This document shows positions 23,501-33,651 of a stretch of 64,000 nucleotides of DNA, in pieces. How positions within the stretch are numbered: the stretch's first letter is position 1; every line of letters starts with the position of its first letter. The DNA is from Lytechinus variegatus (taxonomy: Eukaryota; Echinodermata; Echinoidea; Temnopleuroida; Toxopneustidae): the NCBI RefSeq assembly GCF_018143015.1, contig NC_054746.1, forward strand, positions 16,731,532-16,795,531. The letters run 5' to 3'. A program made the translations under genes and the position numbers. The notes below the pieces were generated by a model. The model was not told where the DNA came from, did no database searches, and was given only the letters and a program-made list of their open reading frames with translations.

Positions 23501-24929
23501 TAATTGTTGTGAATATATACATGTATGTTTCCTGGTTTATCTGTCATATCATGTATAATTAATGGCAGAATAAAACTCATTTTCTGATGCCATATAATAA
23601 GTCGCTGTTTCCATCTTTCTTGGAAAAATCCTATACTGTACAGTCAGTTTCACATTTTATCTGTAGAAGTATAGATTAATTACCCAGACTGCTGGCAATT
23701 CTTGGTTGTCGCTGGGCAATATCAAACACTAGAGCTCCTTCCTTTCCTTCATCATATTAATGCATTCAGTCTGCTTGCTTACATATTTATTTCATGGCAT
23801 AATCTATTTCCTCCTCACTATCATCCATTGATTAATTCACCTTCACACTACATGATCAATACACAGTTTCATTGCCATTTTATTAAACTCATCCAAAGTT
23901 CTTAAAATGATCATGCAATTATTTATTTTTTGTTTAACTTTTATTTCTCGGCACTTTCATATGATTGACAGTTGTATATAAAAAAAAAATTTCACCAAAT
24001 ATACTTCATACCAATCAGCTCCTACCTACTACTAGTATTAGGTTTCCTCTGGCTTCAATTAATCATTTTTTAATTGTGAAGACCTTGTTTTTTAATGGGC
24101 TCATTAAGGAAAGTTTTTTGTCTGAGCGGTAATGCCAAATGATGTGTGCCAATTAAATTATGTGGATGAGAGGGAGGATGGTTTCTGTTTTATTAATTAT
24201 CACTAGCAAATTTATATCTCAAGGTCAAATTATCTAAAATACATGTTTGGTGTTCTCATATTTTGTATTCTTTAGATGAAATGAAAATGGATGTTGTTTA
24301 ATGAGGTGTAAACTATTACGGTAATGGTACGGTTTTAGACCATGGGGCAGAAAGGACTAGATTTACTTTGACTGCAGTACAGGAATTTATCTGATCACTA
24401 ATTGAAGTCTTTCTTGGAATGACAGTCATAAAATGACACCATTGTTTTTTCTCTCTCCCCACTTTTTATTTTCATTCTACAAAATAATGCTGCACCATTT
24501 TAATCAAATTGATGTGAATGATTGCTCTATGAATTTATAAAATCATAGATTCTTTTTAAATCAACCATTGTTAATATCTCACATATAAGTCACACATTCC
24601 TTAATTCAATTTTATTTCATTTTATTTTTTGGTAGACATGTGATTTAGTTCATTTCTTGTGAGTACACGCCTCTTTTAATGCATCATATAAGATATTGAA
24701 TTTACATTTTCTTCTCTTGTTGATAGCAAATGACAAATGATGATGAATTTACAATCGCATCAATGTTGACCTTGATTTTCCTTGTTTTTTTTTTCAGAGT
24801 GCATCTTGGTTTTCTGTTCTCTTCTGGTTAATCATCTCCATCCTGTCCATCATCAGACGTGTTAGAGATAAACCAACGTTGGATCCAAACTCGGACAAGG
24901 CAGCCATCACACCCAATGCCGTCATCTAA
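8494..24929 (+). CDS. TMEM179: TMEM179-family four-pass membrane protein, with alternative last exons
   Basis: Coding exons are 8494-8592, 10635-10825, 13723-13854 and 16238-16364, then either 21245-21370 (224 residues) or 24798-24929 (226 residues). All junction phases agree, and the length is close to vertebrate TMEM179 (about 230). Membrane segments lie at about residues 8-29, 66-92, 102-125 and 184-203. Family marks are the CILYSEIKW segment after helix 1 (compare GRCLLF in TMEM179), the SCIVSVGFKQFCD end of helix 3 and the ASWFSVLFW start of helix 4. The first loop has cysteines 40, 49 and 65 and an NDT glycosylation sequon at 50; the second loop also has cysteines. The biochemical function of the family is unknown to me. 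The gene could equally be called TMEM179B-like, since an invertebrate copy precedes that split. Confidence 0.88.
8593..10634 (+). other. TMEM179 intron 1
   Basis: The first 180 bases are unusually CpG-rich for this window (GCCGCGCCGCGG, then the self-complementary GTACCGGTGGCGGTAC near 8731-8746), possibly a promoter-proximal CpG cluster. A 75-base hairpin lies at 8869-8945. A tandem duplication lies at 10157-10396. The rest is AT-rich with no coding signal. Confidence 0.55.
10157..10396. repeat. Direct tandem duplication, 122-base unit, two copies
   Basis: ACTGACTGTAATGTTAGAAT recurs at 10157 and 10279, and the copies match almost base for base to the ATCTCATCA end. The second copy lacks about six bases (CTGGTA). 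The near identity means a recent event. Confidence 0.9.
10635..10825 (+). CDS. TMEM179: TMEM179 exon 2
   Basis: Acceptor TCTACAG, donor GTGAGT. It encodes the first outer loop (DAFSSQCILYSEIKWCNDT) and helix 2 (FAVGIEVIASLYAILFGIYY), and ends on two bases of a Trp codon. Confidence 0.9.
10849..11204 (+). repeat. Polypyrimidine (C/T) low-complexity tract
   Basis: About 350 bases are almost all C and T on the plus strand, in TTTC/TTCC/TTCTT words, directly after the TMEM179 exon 2 donor. Overlapping open frames rich in F, S and L here are artefacts. A similar tract resumes at 12176-12285, on the other side of a TIR element. Confidence 0.9.
11205..12170. mobile_element. TIR element carrying a tandem array of about 150-base units
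   Basis: The left end TTTGTCTCGCCTAC is mirrored by the right end GTGGGCGAGACACAAA. Inside are five copies of a unit marked by AAGTCGCTTTTCAACCAAAC at about 11312, 11469, 11615, 11768 and 11921 (spacing 157, 146, 153, 153). Each unit also holds GGATGGTAGATGGACTTGGG, ATGTTATGCTGCAGTC and GGTCAAAGGTCATTTTCAGG. There is no transposase; it is a non-autonomous element with internal repeats. Confidence 0.82.
13723..13854 (+). CDS. TMEM179: TMEM179 exon 3
   Basis: The acceptor is CTACATAG and the donor GTAAGT. It encodes helix 3 (IPSIIINVAFTLVLFVESC) and the conserved-looking IVSVGFKQFCD. The upstream TTTTAG acceptor at 13670 would bring in a stop and is rejected. Confidence 0.9.
14272..14414. mobile_element. 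Short MITE-like foldback
   Basis: The left end GGCCTGTTTCATA and right end TATGAAACAGGAACC are inverted copies, with about 115 bases between them. No coding potential. Confidence 0.6.
14497..15083. mobile_element. Foldback/MITE-like element, about 590 bases
   Basis: The ends TTAAAGGGGAATGAAA and TTTCATCCTCCTTTAA are inverted. The arms pair for about 200 bases, including ATGAGCATTTGAATATTGCC against GCAATATTCAAATGCTCATA and AATAATGAGAAAGTTATG against CATAACTTTCTCATTATT. It lies in TMEM179 intron 3 and has no coding capacity. Confidence 0.85.
16238..16364 (+). CDS. TMEM179: TMEM179 exon 4
   Basis: Acceptor AATTTCAG, donor GTGAGC. It encodes the second outer loop: DCSKGSKISNWNIHGHC, an acidic/polar stretch, then DLYFGFFTTGQ leading into helix 4. 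It ends on a whole codon, so either terminal exon can follow. Confidence 0.88.
17757..18030 (+). mobile_element. tRNA-derived SINE, sense copy
   Basis: The head carries a box A-like TGGCCCAGTGG and a box B-like GGTTTGAATCC at tRNA spacing. The shared body follows (TTCAGCAAGAAATTTATCCA, CAACCCAGGTGAGGTGAATG) and the tail ends in GCGCTATATATATGAA and ATTATTAT. This is the best copy for defining the family. Confidence 0.85.
18275..18650. repeat. Degenerate TCAGGGAA repeats
   Basis: The word TCAGGGAA or CAGGGAAAA recurs about nine times in two clusters (18275-18390 and 18600-18640), often as AAATCAGGGAATTT. It is irregularly spaced. No gene is seen here, and it is possibly part of a decayed element. 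Confidence 0.6.
19290..20061. mobile_element. piggyBac-like MITE with TTAA target site
   Basis: The terminal inverted repeats are GCCTATCTAGGCCGGGG at the left and CCCCGGCCTAGATAGGG at the right, 16 of 17 bases matching. TTAA lies immediately outside both ends (19286-19289 and 20062-20065). A second inverted pair of G-run/CCTCC..GGCC-run motifs sits just inside (19330, 20013). The element is 772 bases, CpG-rich at the ends, and has no transposase. Confidence 0.82.
21013..21300 (+). repeat. 144-base tandem duplication spanning intron end and exon 5 start of TMEM179
   Basis: The block from AATCAAATCC through ATGAGTATTT occurs twice in tandem, offset by 144 bases, about 90% identical. The second copy is the working exon 5; the first contains an intact acceptor and the first 54 coding bases of that exon. 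Confidence 0.92.
21098..21154 (+). pseudogene. Truncated duplicate of TMEM179 exon 5
   Basis: After the acceptor GCTTTAG it reads GASWFSVLFWMVITLMSI and then TAA. If spliced from exon 4 it would make a protein with helix 4 but no cytoplasmic tail. It is therefore either a dead exon copy or a third terminal exon; no polyadenylation signal is obvious before the true exon 5. Confidence 0.75.
21245..21370 (+). CDS. TMEM179: TMEM179 alternative last exon A
   Basis: The acceptor is CTTTTAG, phase 0. It encodes GASWFSVLFWMVITLMSIF (helix 4) and a basic then acidic tail (RRFRDKDTIAVGNTEERRPM), ending LS and TAA. AATAAA signals at 21799-21804 and 21818-21823 give a plausible 3' UTR of about 460 bases. 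Confidence 0.85.
   Translation, partial: GASWFSVLFWMVITLMSIFRRFRDKDTIAVGNTEERRPMLS
21799..21823 (+). terminator. Polyadenylation signals for TMEM179 exon A isoform
   Basis: Two AATAAA hexamers 19 bases apart lie about 430 bases after the exon A stop. They support a real transcript end before the second terminal exon. Confidence 0.6.
21973..22585. mobile_element. CpG-rich TIR element with degenerate GTTCACGAC repeats
   Basis: The left end GCCAGGCTGACACCTGCACG and the right end, read on the minus strand, GCCAGCCTGACACTTGCACG, form inverted repeats of about 20 bases with two differences. The inner sequence is built from variants of AGTTCACGAC and TGGCACGAC on both strands. The dense CpG content contrasts with the flanks. 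No coding capacity. It lies between the two TMEM179 last exons. Confidence 0.8.
24798..24929 (+). CDS. TMEM179: TMEM179 alternative last exon B
   Basis: The acceptor follows a long T-run (TTTTTCAG), phase 0. It encodes SASWFSVLFWLIISILSI, a basic RRVRDKP, then a tail ending AITPNAVI and TAA. It is homologous to exon A over helix 4 but differs in the tail; the hydrophobic C-terminus could act as a PDZ ligand (inference). Confidence 0.85.
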   Translation, partial: SASWFSVLFWLIISILSIIRRVRDKPTLDPNSDKAAITPNAVI

Positions 24930-25967
24930 AAATACTATGACTGTCATTGTAGTATCTTTGTCTCATAGCAAAAGAGAGTAAATTTGATTGCTTCTGTGGG
25001 CTTGTTCATAAAGTGTTCCAGTCGTTTTTGAGTTCCTATCACAGCATTGGTTATATGATGCTCTCGGGACTCACCTTTATTGGTAAATAGTTTACCGAGA
25101 GATTACATGTTGCTTTTATTAGTGACTTAAAGTACGATTAAACATTAAAATCTATGTGTATGAAACAACCCTATATCTGCTTTTTATGTGACCTTTTGGT
25201 TGAGCACAAGTACAAAAATCAAATGCAATTTGATTTTACTTTTATGTACATGTATGACTTTAAAAGTACAATTAAACATAAATCTGTATGAGACAACCCT
25301 ATATCTGCATATGGGGGTGCTTCACACATGATTTTTTTAGCACATGTTTAGAAATAAAAAAAGAAACAAATTGACTATGAACCAATCAGAAGGGTGTATT
25401 GTTGAGTTGTGGTTGATGTTCTGAGAAATACCCTCTTTGACACGTGCCCATGTGATGTATGTAAGGTAGTTCAATGGTACCATGAAACCATACACCTCAT
25501 CATGATATCTTTCACATCTTGTAAAGCTCAGACTGGAAGATCAAACTTCTGCCATCTTCATAGCTTTGATCCATTTGATTAAATCTCACTTCATCTATCA
25601 ACCAATATATAAAACTCAGTCTGAATTCCTTCCTTCTCTTGTGAAGTCAGCCTCATGACCTTTTTCAATACCAAAGACCTTACCTTTCAAAACTAAAACA
25701 TATACTCTGACGGTCAGTCAGGCCCAGTGCTAGATGGAATGATATGTATTCCATCAAGTGAATTATTGATCCTCCCAAAGTACACATTTGTGTTTCGTGT
25801 TTTATTTAATTTCACTTCATCATTACTTGCCTTATATATACTATTATGTTATGGAACACATAAATGTCGTAAATATGCTATTCATTCACCACACTTATTC
25901 TGGTTTCGAATATTCTATGAGATTTGTATGGAGTGGATTACCCATCCTCAGCCCATTCCAATCATAT

Positions 25968-26250
25968 TAATGATAATGATGATAATAGGCATTTATATAG
26001 CGCCATCTATCTAGAATTATTCTATTCCGAGGCGCATTGTTATTATTAATATTACCCTGGCTTTAGCTGCCTTTCAGCACTCAGTGCATTCAATTTAATC
26101 CTGCCGGATACCCATTCACTTCACCTGGGTCGAGTGCAGCACAGTGTGGATAAATTTCTTGCTGAAGGAAAACATCCCATGGCTAGGATTCGAACCCACA
26201 AGCCTCTGTTTGAAAGGAGAGAGTCAGAACCACTAGACCACAACGCGCCC
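25968..26250 (-). mobile_element. tRNA-derived SINE, antisense copy
   Basis: The plus strand runs tail to head: ATGATGATAATAGGCATT, TTTATATAGCGCC, TTCACCTGGGTCGAGTGCAG, TTTCTTGCTGAAGGAAA, and box B complement GGATTCGAACCC. It belongs to the same family as the copy at 17757. Confidence 0.82.
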
Positions 26251-26666
26251 ACTCATTGGCAAGATGAACTTGTCAATACCTGAATTTAATTATTTGCATG
26301 TTAACACAAAACTTAGTGGGTTGTGTTCATAATGTACAAACTCAGAATCTTATTACTTCTATGGAGCTTCTAGTACTACATGTACATGAAGGCTACTAAT
26401 ATACACATGTATTTGCCAGATTAAATTTAATGTGTATGACTCCACTGAAGTGTGAAAAATGGCGGTTCATGCCAACTGATAAACTTTCTGTATAATCAGC
26501 TAAAAAGCAGCTGATACAGGATGATAACTCAGCATAAGTGATGATATGGATCTATTGTTGTGCTATTTCATTTATTTTTTTGTTCAGCTTAGTAAAATGT
26601 ATTATGGCAGACCTGAACTATTAGTTAAAATCTTGTATAAATGGACATGACTTTACATGTAGACCA

Positions 26667-26863
26667 GGTCCCCATCTTACAAAGAGTTACGATTGATCCG
26701 ATCAATGAAAGAGAATCACACTGAATCTTCGAGAGAACGATGGATGTATAATTCATCATCTAGAAAATATTTTGAACAAAATTTCATTTTAGAAGTTGAC
26801 CTTGCTGGCCATCCATAATCGTGATTGATGCGATCAATCGCAACTCTTGGTAAGACGGAGCCC
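26667..26863. mobile_element. MITE-like foldback, about 197 bases
   Basis: The left arm has ATCTTACAAAGAGTTACGAT and TGATCCGATCAAT. The right arm is its complement, ATTGATGCGATCAATCG and CAACTCTTGGTAAGACGGAG. A related truncated copy lies at 58540-58680 in a DYNC1H1 intron. Confidence 0.78.
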
Positions 26864-28083
26864 AGGGACCCGGAACACTAAGATTAGCGATGAATGTACA
26901 GTTGATTTGTAATTAATTGCTTAGGTTATATATGATTAATGTAATCAATTGCAATTATCAACTGTGCAATCGAACGCTAGGTTTTGTTACTGGGACCATA
27001 ATTCCAGTTGCTAAAAACTTATTATTGCAATTTTATTTTCTTTAAAAAAAATGAATACTTCAGAATGTGAATTTTTTTCAAGTAATGTATTATCACGTGG
27101 AGAAGGTTTAGGGTTCACCATGTGTAATATTAAGAAGGGAAGGAAATACAGGCAGAAAGATTGAAATGGAAAGACGAGATAGGATGAAAAGAGAACTTGA
27201 AATTAGAAGTATTCTTTTCTTGAAAGTGAGTGAAGTCCTGAAAAGGACTGTAAACCTACAAAGATCATCTAATGTATTATCTCAGAAGTATTGTACTGAA
27301 TAGGTTTTAGCCAAAGATTAATCTCACAGGTACATATTCAAGTTTGCGTGGCAAATATAATATTACTATCACATAGATAATAAAAATGTTTTGCAGAAGT
27401 CCTTAAAGGGAATGACATAAGGTGTTGAATCATGAGCGGTTTACACCTATGAAGTTTCTATGAAATGTGCAGATCATAGTGTGTAGTATACGTATCATCA
27501 TTCTCTATACTAATTTGTGCTGTTTTTTTTTATTGCACGAAGCGGTATTCATACATTTATTTAAAGATACATGTTTGATTAGAAGTTGAAGGAAATAAAT
27601 TGAAAATGATTGGCTCAAATTTTGAGCTTGCAACCAGATGAAATAGATTTACAAATAAAAATAGAAAAATCAAACTTTTGTTTATTCATTTATGCCGTTC
27701 AAAATTTGGCAATATATGAGATTGTCCTTAGTGGAAAGAATTTTTGCATAAAGTTATATCCCATAGACTTTTGCTGTCCAATTAGTGAAAAGTGAATCAT
27801 ACAAAAATATTTAGATTTACCCATAAACACAAGGAGGAATTAAGCTATTCTGTTGATCTCTCAAGTTATCAGCTATGATCTATATAGAGTCGCAGTGAAT
27901 GTCATCTGGAGTATGTATAAATTTAAAGTGTATCTTCAGTAAAAGTGTGGTGCTTCATCCGCTTTGTTAGATAAAGGTTCACTGCACTGTTGACTATCTT
28001 ATTCTATCATGAGCGCTCATGTATAAAGTGTAAACACAAGCGCAGTTGTGCACCTTACGGAAAAGCAATCGGGTGCATATCCA

Positions 28084-28222
28084 GGACCCTGTCGCAAAAA
28101 AAATTACTCTCATGCTAACTTTGCCTACCAATGGTATAATTGCCATGGAAACAATGCTTAACAGCCAATCAAAATCATGCAAGTTACCATTCGATGACAA
28201 AGATCTTCCATAAAACAGGGCC
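28084..28222. mobile_element. Short MITE-like foldback
   Basis: GGACCCTGT at the left and ACAGGGCCC at the right are inverted, and partial pairing continues inside (ATGGTATAATTGCCATGG). Weak but typical of the small elements in this window. Confidence 0.5.
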
Positions 28223-31200
28223 CGGGAGGGATTGCAGTTTTTAGCTTTGCCTGAATTTAGCCATATGATTTCAGAAAATTGTCATTTGTTGAAGAGAAAT
28301 ATGCTCCTCATGTAAAGCAAATAATCACACTTTTGGATTCATCGGATGACAAACTATTACTTCTTCAGCCTTTAATATGACTGTAGACTCCATCTTCCTT
28401 TGTTTGATTTTCAACCACTAATACAACATTTTTCATCAAAATGTAGACCTATCAAGCAATGTTATAAAAGTATAAATGTCATAAAAAAACTTTTTTTTTG
28501 GGGGGGGGGGATAATAATACATTGAACCTATCGAGCATAGGTCCCTCACACTATGCAAGATGGCTAGCCATCTTGTTAGAAGAGAAGCCCTAACTAGACC
28601 AAAAGTACGAAAACATTGTCAAAACTACAAAAAAAAAAATACATATTTCAGCTGTCTAGGTCTTTGTACTAATGAAAGCATTTTTTCATACACTACTTGA
28701 AGCACACTTATGCCATATGGTTAAGTTATAATATGTTGAATGTTAAAGTACTTTTGATACAAGAATTGTTGAATGACTAAAATATTCTCTGTAGCATTAT
28801 TAATTGCAATAAATTGATAAGTGATACCATTCCCATAAATGTAGTTGTGTATGTATACAGTACATGTTGCATTTTGCCAATAAAGTGTACCTAAATTCAG
28901 AATGTCATGTCATTGAGAAGAAGCACAAGGAGTTTTATAAGTTATCTTGCATTAGTTGTAGTACTAGTAATTTGTAAGTTTCTTTGTTGATAGTGTGAAA
29001 GATTTTTTTTGTGGACTGCTCAGTGAATTTGATGTTTAATTGGTTTTGGGGTGCAAAACTTGCCTTAATTTGTATTGCCTTCTATCAGGAACGCATCCTG
29101 CTTTTTTTTTTATTCAATTTCATTTTGTCTTAAATCTTTCAAATTCTTTTCCGCAAAAGCTCTTAAATGTCTAAAAATCAATGGGAGCTTTGAAATAAGT
29201 ATTTGACTAGCTGATTTGCCATTGCAATTTGAACATGTGCTATTTCTACTGCTATCTTAAACTTGCACATCTTATGTTAATTCTTTCTTGCATTTAATAT
29301 AGCTGCTATGATTTTATACATGTTAACAAACTTTTGATGCAACAACATAGTACACACTTACATTAAAAGCACACAATGCTCATGAGAGTATGAAGCTCTA
29401 AAACACGTAGTTCTTATCATGACTTTACACATTGAAGAAAGTTCTTATTTGTGATTTTGATGTGAATACAAAAATGACATGTCAATTGACATTTTACTCA
29501 TATTCTAATGTTAAAATTAAAAAAAATAATCTTATGAATCAATATTTATTCAAAATTTCTGACTCGACCACCTTAAGTGATTTATTTTTAAATCCCATCC
29601 CTGATGTTGTGATTCTTCATTGTTGAAGATAAATGTATGAAATGTGAATACCGAGGGTTTTTGTATTCAAGTTGAGCATATGTTAGCTACTTAATGTTTT
29701 ATGCATTTGAAAATATATTTTCTATTAAAAATTTGAAATGACTTCGTTTAATACAGAATTATGAATTCTATGGAAGATACTTCTGTGCAAGTCTGTATTA
29801 GAATGAAGCTTTAATGGCTGATCTAATAAAAATAAATTTGCAATTCTCAATTTGTATATTTCTATAAACCAATACTTCATGCTCTTTTTGTATTTATTTA
29901 CATTATATTTTGTATTTCTCATTCATGTATATATGCCAATTGTGATTTTCTTTTTTTGTCACACCAAGAAAAACATGTATATGTCCATTGTCATTTTAAA
30001 TAGATTTATATTTTTATGTTTATATCATTTTTCTTATTTTGAATCCTTGATAACATAAATTTTAGAAGGAAAAATGTGTTTTTTTTCTAAAGTGAAATGC
30101 AGACTATTCAGACTAAATGCATGTATTACTATTTGCAGTATATGTTAGAATTTTAGAGAATTACAACTCCAAATCCATGTTAAAAATTAAGATTTAATTG
30201 TAATTGTTTACACATCAAAGGTGATATTAAAGAGGATACTAGAGAAATTAAATTGTATTAAAAAGTATAAAAAAAAATACTTCATTTGTAAGCATAAGGG
30301 CAGTTGTGTAAAACATTGAAAATTAAACTTCATCCTTTCAAATTGTTTTGATTTGATTTCAAATGCCACTTGGAATATTGTAAAAAAAAACAAATTAAAT
30401 AAAAAAAAAAGTTTACCGTAAAACGGTTGTGATAATCGTAATGACAAAAACTTGGATGGTAGCCTGGAAGATGTAAAGCTTCTCGCCGGCTACAACTTGA
30501 CAAAGCCATAACAATAAAAAGGTGATGTGAAGTGCAAGAAATAAGTGCAGTCGTGGGGACTTCATTTGTACCATACATATTTCCCAAAGAGTATCAAAAC
30601 AATATTTTGTATTTTATTTCGTAATGTCGGTCCCTGGTCCTAATGATTCAATTTGATTAATTTACTTCACACAAGAATGTGATATTCACAAATTGCATTT
30701 GTGTGAATGAGAGAAAAATGAAAGTATATGCACCAATAAATTCGGCAAATTTATAATTTATTTTATGCTTTGAGTTTTGAAAATAGCCCCCCCCCCCCCA
30801 TAAAAAAAAATTGTAATGAACTTCACGCTTGCATTTTTCACCTTTTCTTATGCCATTGCCATCTAGATTTGATATAATGTGGATGTAAAATGTTTTGTAT
30901 TGCTCTATTTTTATATTTTCCTTCACTTTCATTGTAATTGTAATCCCCATTAGAATATATTAAAAAAGAAGCATTTAACAAGTTATCAATTTTGTCTGTG
31001 TGTGATAATTTAGCATTTTAGTATCCTCAGATAAGGGAATGTGATTCCACAAGTCAATGAGCATTTTGTTCGAGTGCTGTCAAGAGCAACTCCACCCCAT
31101 GGATAGAGAAAACTCAAACAAGCATAACACTCAACATCTTCAGTGCTTTGCTTGTCTGATTTTTCTTCTCTTGTTCAAATCAACTTTTGTGGGTGGAAAT

Positions 31201-33482
31201 GGCCTTGGTGGAAATCAGCTTCTTTGGCTCAATGCAAATCAGAACTACTTGGGAGTATTTCTTTATTTACATATTACAAGTTTATTATCATACTAGGAAT
31301 GACAGCCACATAGCATCCTTTATGTTAGTAACATACATAAGTTAACAATTATCTTTTCATTGGAGTTTCCTTGTAATGAGTTTGTGAACTGAATATGAAA
31401 AAAATAACTTAAAAAAGGACAATAGGAAAAAACACATGAACACAATTCATACCAATGCAAAATATTTCAAAGAAAAATAATACAAATACAGATACAGTTC
31501 CTTCATAGTTTACATGCATTCATGTAATATTTTTTTCAACCCCCCCCCTTTCAATAAGAAAACAATAGTATAAAGCACTATTCTTTTCTTCATACATAGC
31601 TACAAGTAATACTTTCCAATCACTATAGAAAATTCCTATATACACAAAGAGACATTGGCATCCTGGCTACAAAGTAAGATATGTTGTTAATCAGGAATCA
31701 TTAATCCATGCTGTTTATGACACTTCAACATGAGAGGAAATAACATGTTTTGAATAACATTTCCATGTATATGCATGTAAAAGCCCACTTTGAAGGTTCG
31801 GCATTGGATTTTCATGGATTTTTTTTTTCAAGAAATGATAGTTATAAAAAAAATTTCAAAGTAACACTATAAATCAACACAAAATGATATCAATGTTTCA
31901 CATTTCAGCAAATGAAATCAGATTTTGGCACACAAATAAATGAGATATTTCCAGTGAATTCATACTTGCCAGTTTTAACAAGATTACATTGACAACAAAG
32001 CCCTATATAATATAGGGGATGTTTAAAAAAATAGGAGGGATATCAATCAAATATTATTGCTTGTTTATTTTCGAATTCCATTGAATTAATATTCTAATTT
32101 CAAACTATAAAAGGGTGACAATTTTTATGCCAATGGAGAGATTAAACAACAAATGATGATATAGTTGAAGTAATGACAGTAAAATACAACTTCAAAATAT
32201 GGCATATTTGTAACATCATCTAATCCATTGTTTGGAAGAGAAATTGGTCAACAAATCTTATAAATGATAAGAACATAGCACTAAAGTTTCTAAAATGAAA
32301 ATAAACTGATTACAAATACATGTACACATGTATTACATTGACTTTCATACCATTTACACCATGAAATGGTATTGCTACAAAATGAAACAGAAATTTACTA
32401 AGAAAATCAACAACGAATCATTCATTTTTGTTTTGTCATCTTGAATAATAAAGGTCTCTTGAATCAGAAATTTTCAATTACATAGAAAGAATCAAAGAGA
32501 TTTGATATTCCTTCCAGTAGTCTAAAATCACTCAACTATACATAATAACATATATACAATCACACTTACAAAAAAAAATGCCAAAGTTTAATTCCTCAAG
32601 CATATTTTCATTGATATCAATGACTCAATATTTACATTCATTCAGTGTTCTTTTTTTTTTCCTTCTTTTCATTTTACAAAAACTGGTAAAAAAAAATACC
32701 CCCACAGTGATATCTGATGTAAAGTACTTCGGCAAAAATGTGTTATAATACAGATTTCATCAGTCATAAAATATATGTTGACTGATAAAGACAAACTATT
32801 TGAGAAAGAGAAGAGTAAGGTCCAAAAACATTTCTTGAAGTACCAGGAGTGTTATACTAACAGCATTGCATGTTGCTATGTATACAATTCACTGAAAAAA
32901 AAGATAAGTAGCCGATTCAATTGGACAACTCATTTAACACAAGACTCATTTGCCAAATTTATCGATATACTAAACATACAAAACATCCTCTAAACATGCA
33001 ACAAGTTCAGAGGCTACAAATTCCTTTACTTGATTGGGATAGAAAATTGAGCAAGCTACGATTGTGTTGCATTTTCAATCTTAAAAAAGTATTCACAATA
33101 ATTGCATCACAACTAGGCCTGATAACAACAAATGTAAAACATGTATAATTCATTATAGTGAACAGTTTTCTATTACAAATAGATTATTTTTGCCCTGACA
33201 AAATAGGTTTTCAGCAAAAACTTTTGGATCCAGAGGAATTTGCTTCATTTGTTCAACATTTCCGGGAACAAACAAGAACCAAGGACAGTCTAATATAACG
33301 ATGATATCCTTATACCCATGTTACACGTATAAAACCCAACTCAGACCAAGTAAGTTAGCACATAGAATGTTACATAAACATAGGATTGACAAGCACAGGT
33401 CGGTTTGAAGTTAGTGTGAGAATTCTAAAATTGACAGCCCCCCCCCCCGACAAAAGGGTTTAGGTAATGCTGTTCAATCAAT

Positions 33483-33651
33483 CTAATCATCATCAATAAC
33501 AATAGGATCCGTAGGTGGTTTGACTGCCGACGGTGATCCAGCTGGTTGCGGTGGTGGGATCACCCCTGCGTTGAGCGGTCTAACGGCCATGGTCCATGGA
33601 CGGCGAGCCAGGCGCCGCTGTGCCTGCACACTCAGCTGTTTTCTCAACTTT
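33483..33651 (-). CDS. MTA1: MTA exon 19 (terminal)
   Basis: It encodes [19 protein letters not shown], a Pro-rich tail and IVIDDD, then TAG. The acceptor chosen is AAGCAG, which gives the right phase. RKxLxxxxxRRxARRP is an RBBP-binding type motif shared with vertebrate MTA1/2. Confidence 0.93.

Larger units (their letters stand above)
24930..33482. other. Region between TMEM179 exon B and MTA stop codon
   Basis: No coding exon is supported in these 8.5 kb. It holds the 3' UTR of the TMEM179 exon B isoform (end unclear), a SINE at 25968, MITE-like foldbacks at 26667 and 28084, poly(T)-poly(G) at 28491, poly(C)-A-run at 30787, and the probable MTA 3' UTR reading leftward from 33482. On the minus strand AATAAA occurs at about 32071-32066 and 31286-31281. 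The rest is AT-rich unique sequence. Confidence 0.5.

Noticed and set aside
31057..31296. 79-codon open frame upstream of the MTA 3' end
   Set aside because: No recognisable domain, no splice support, and it lies in presumed 3' UTR/intergenic DNA.
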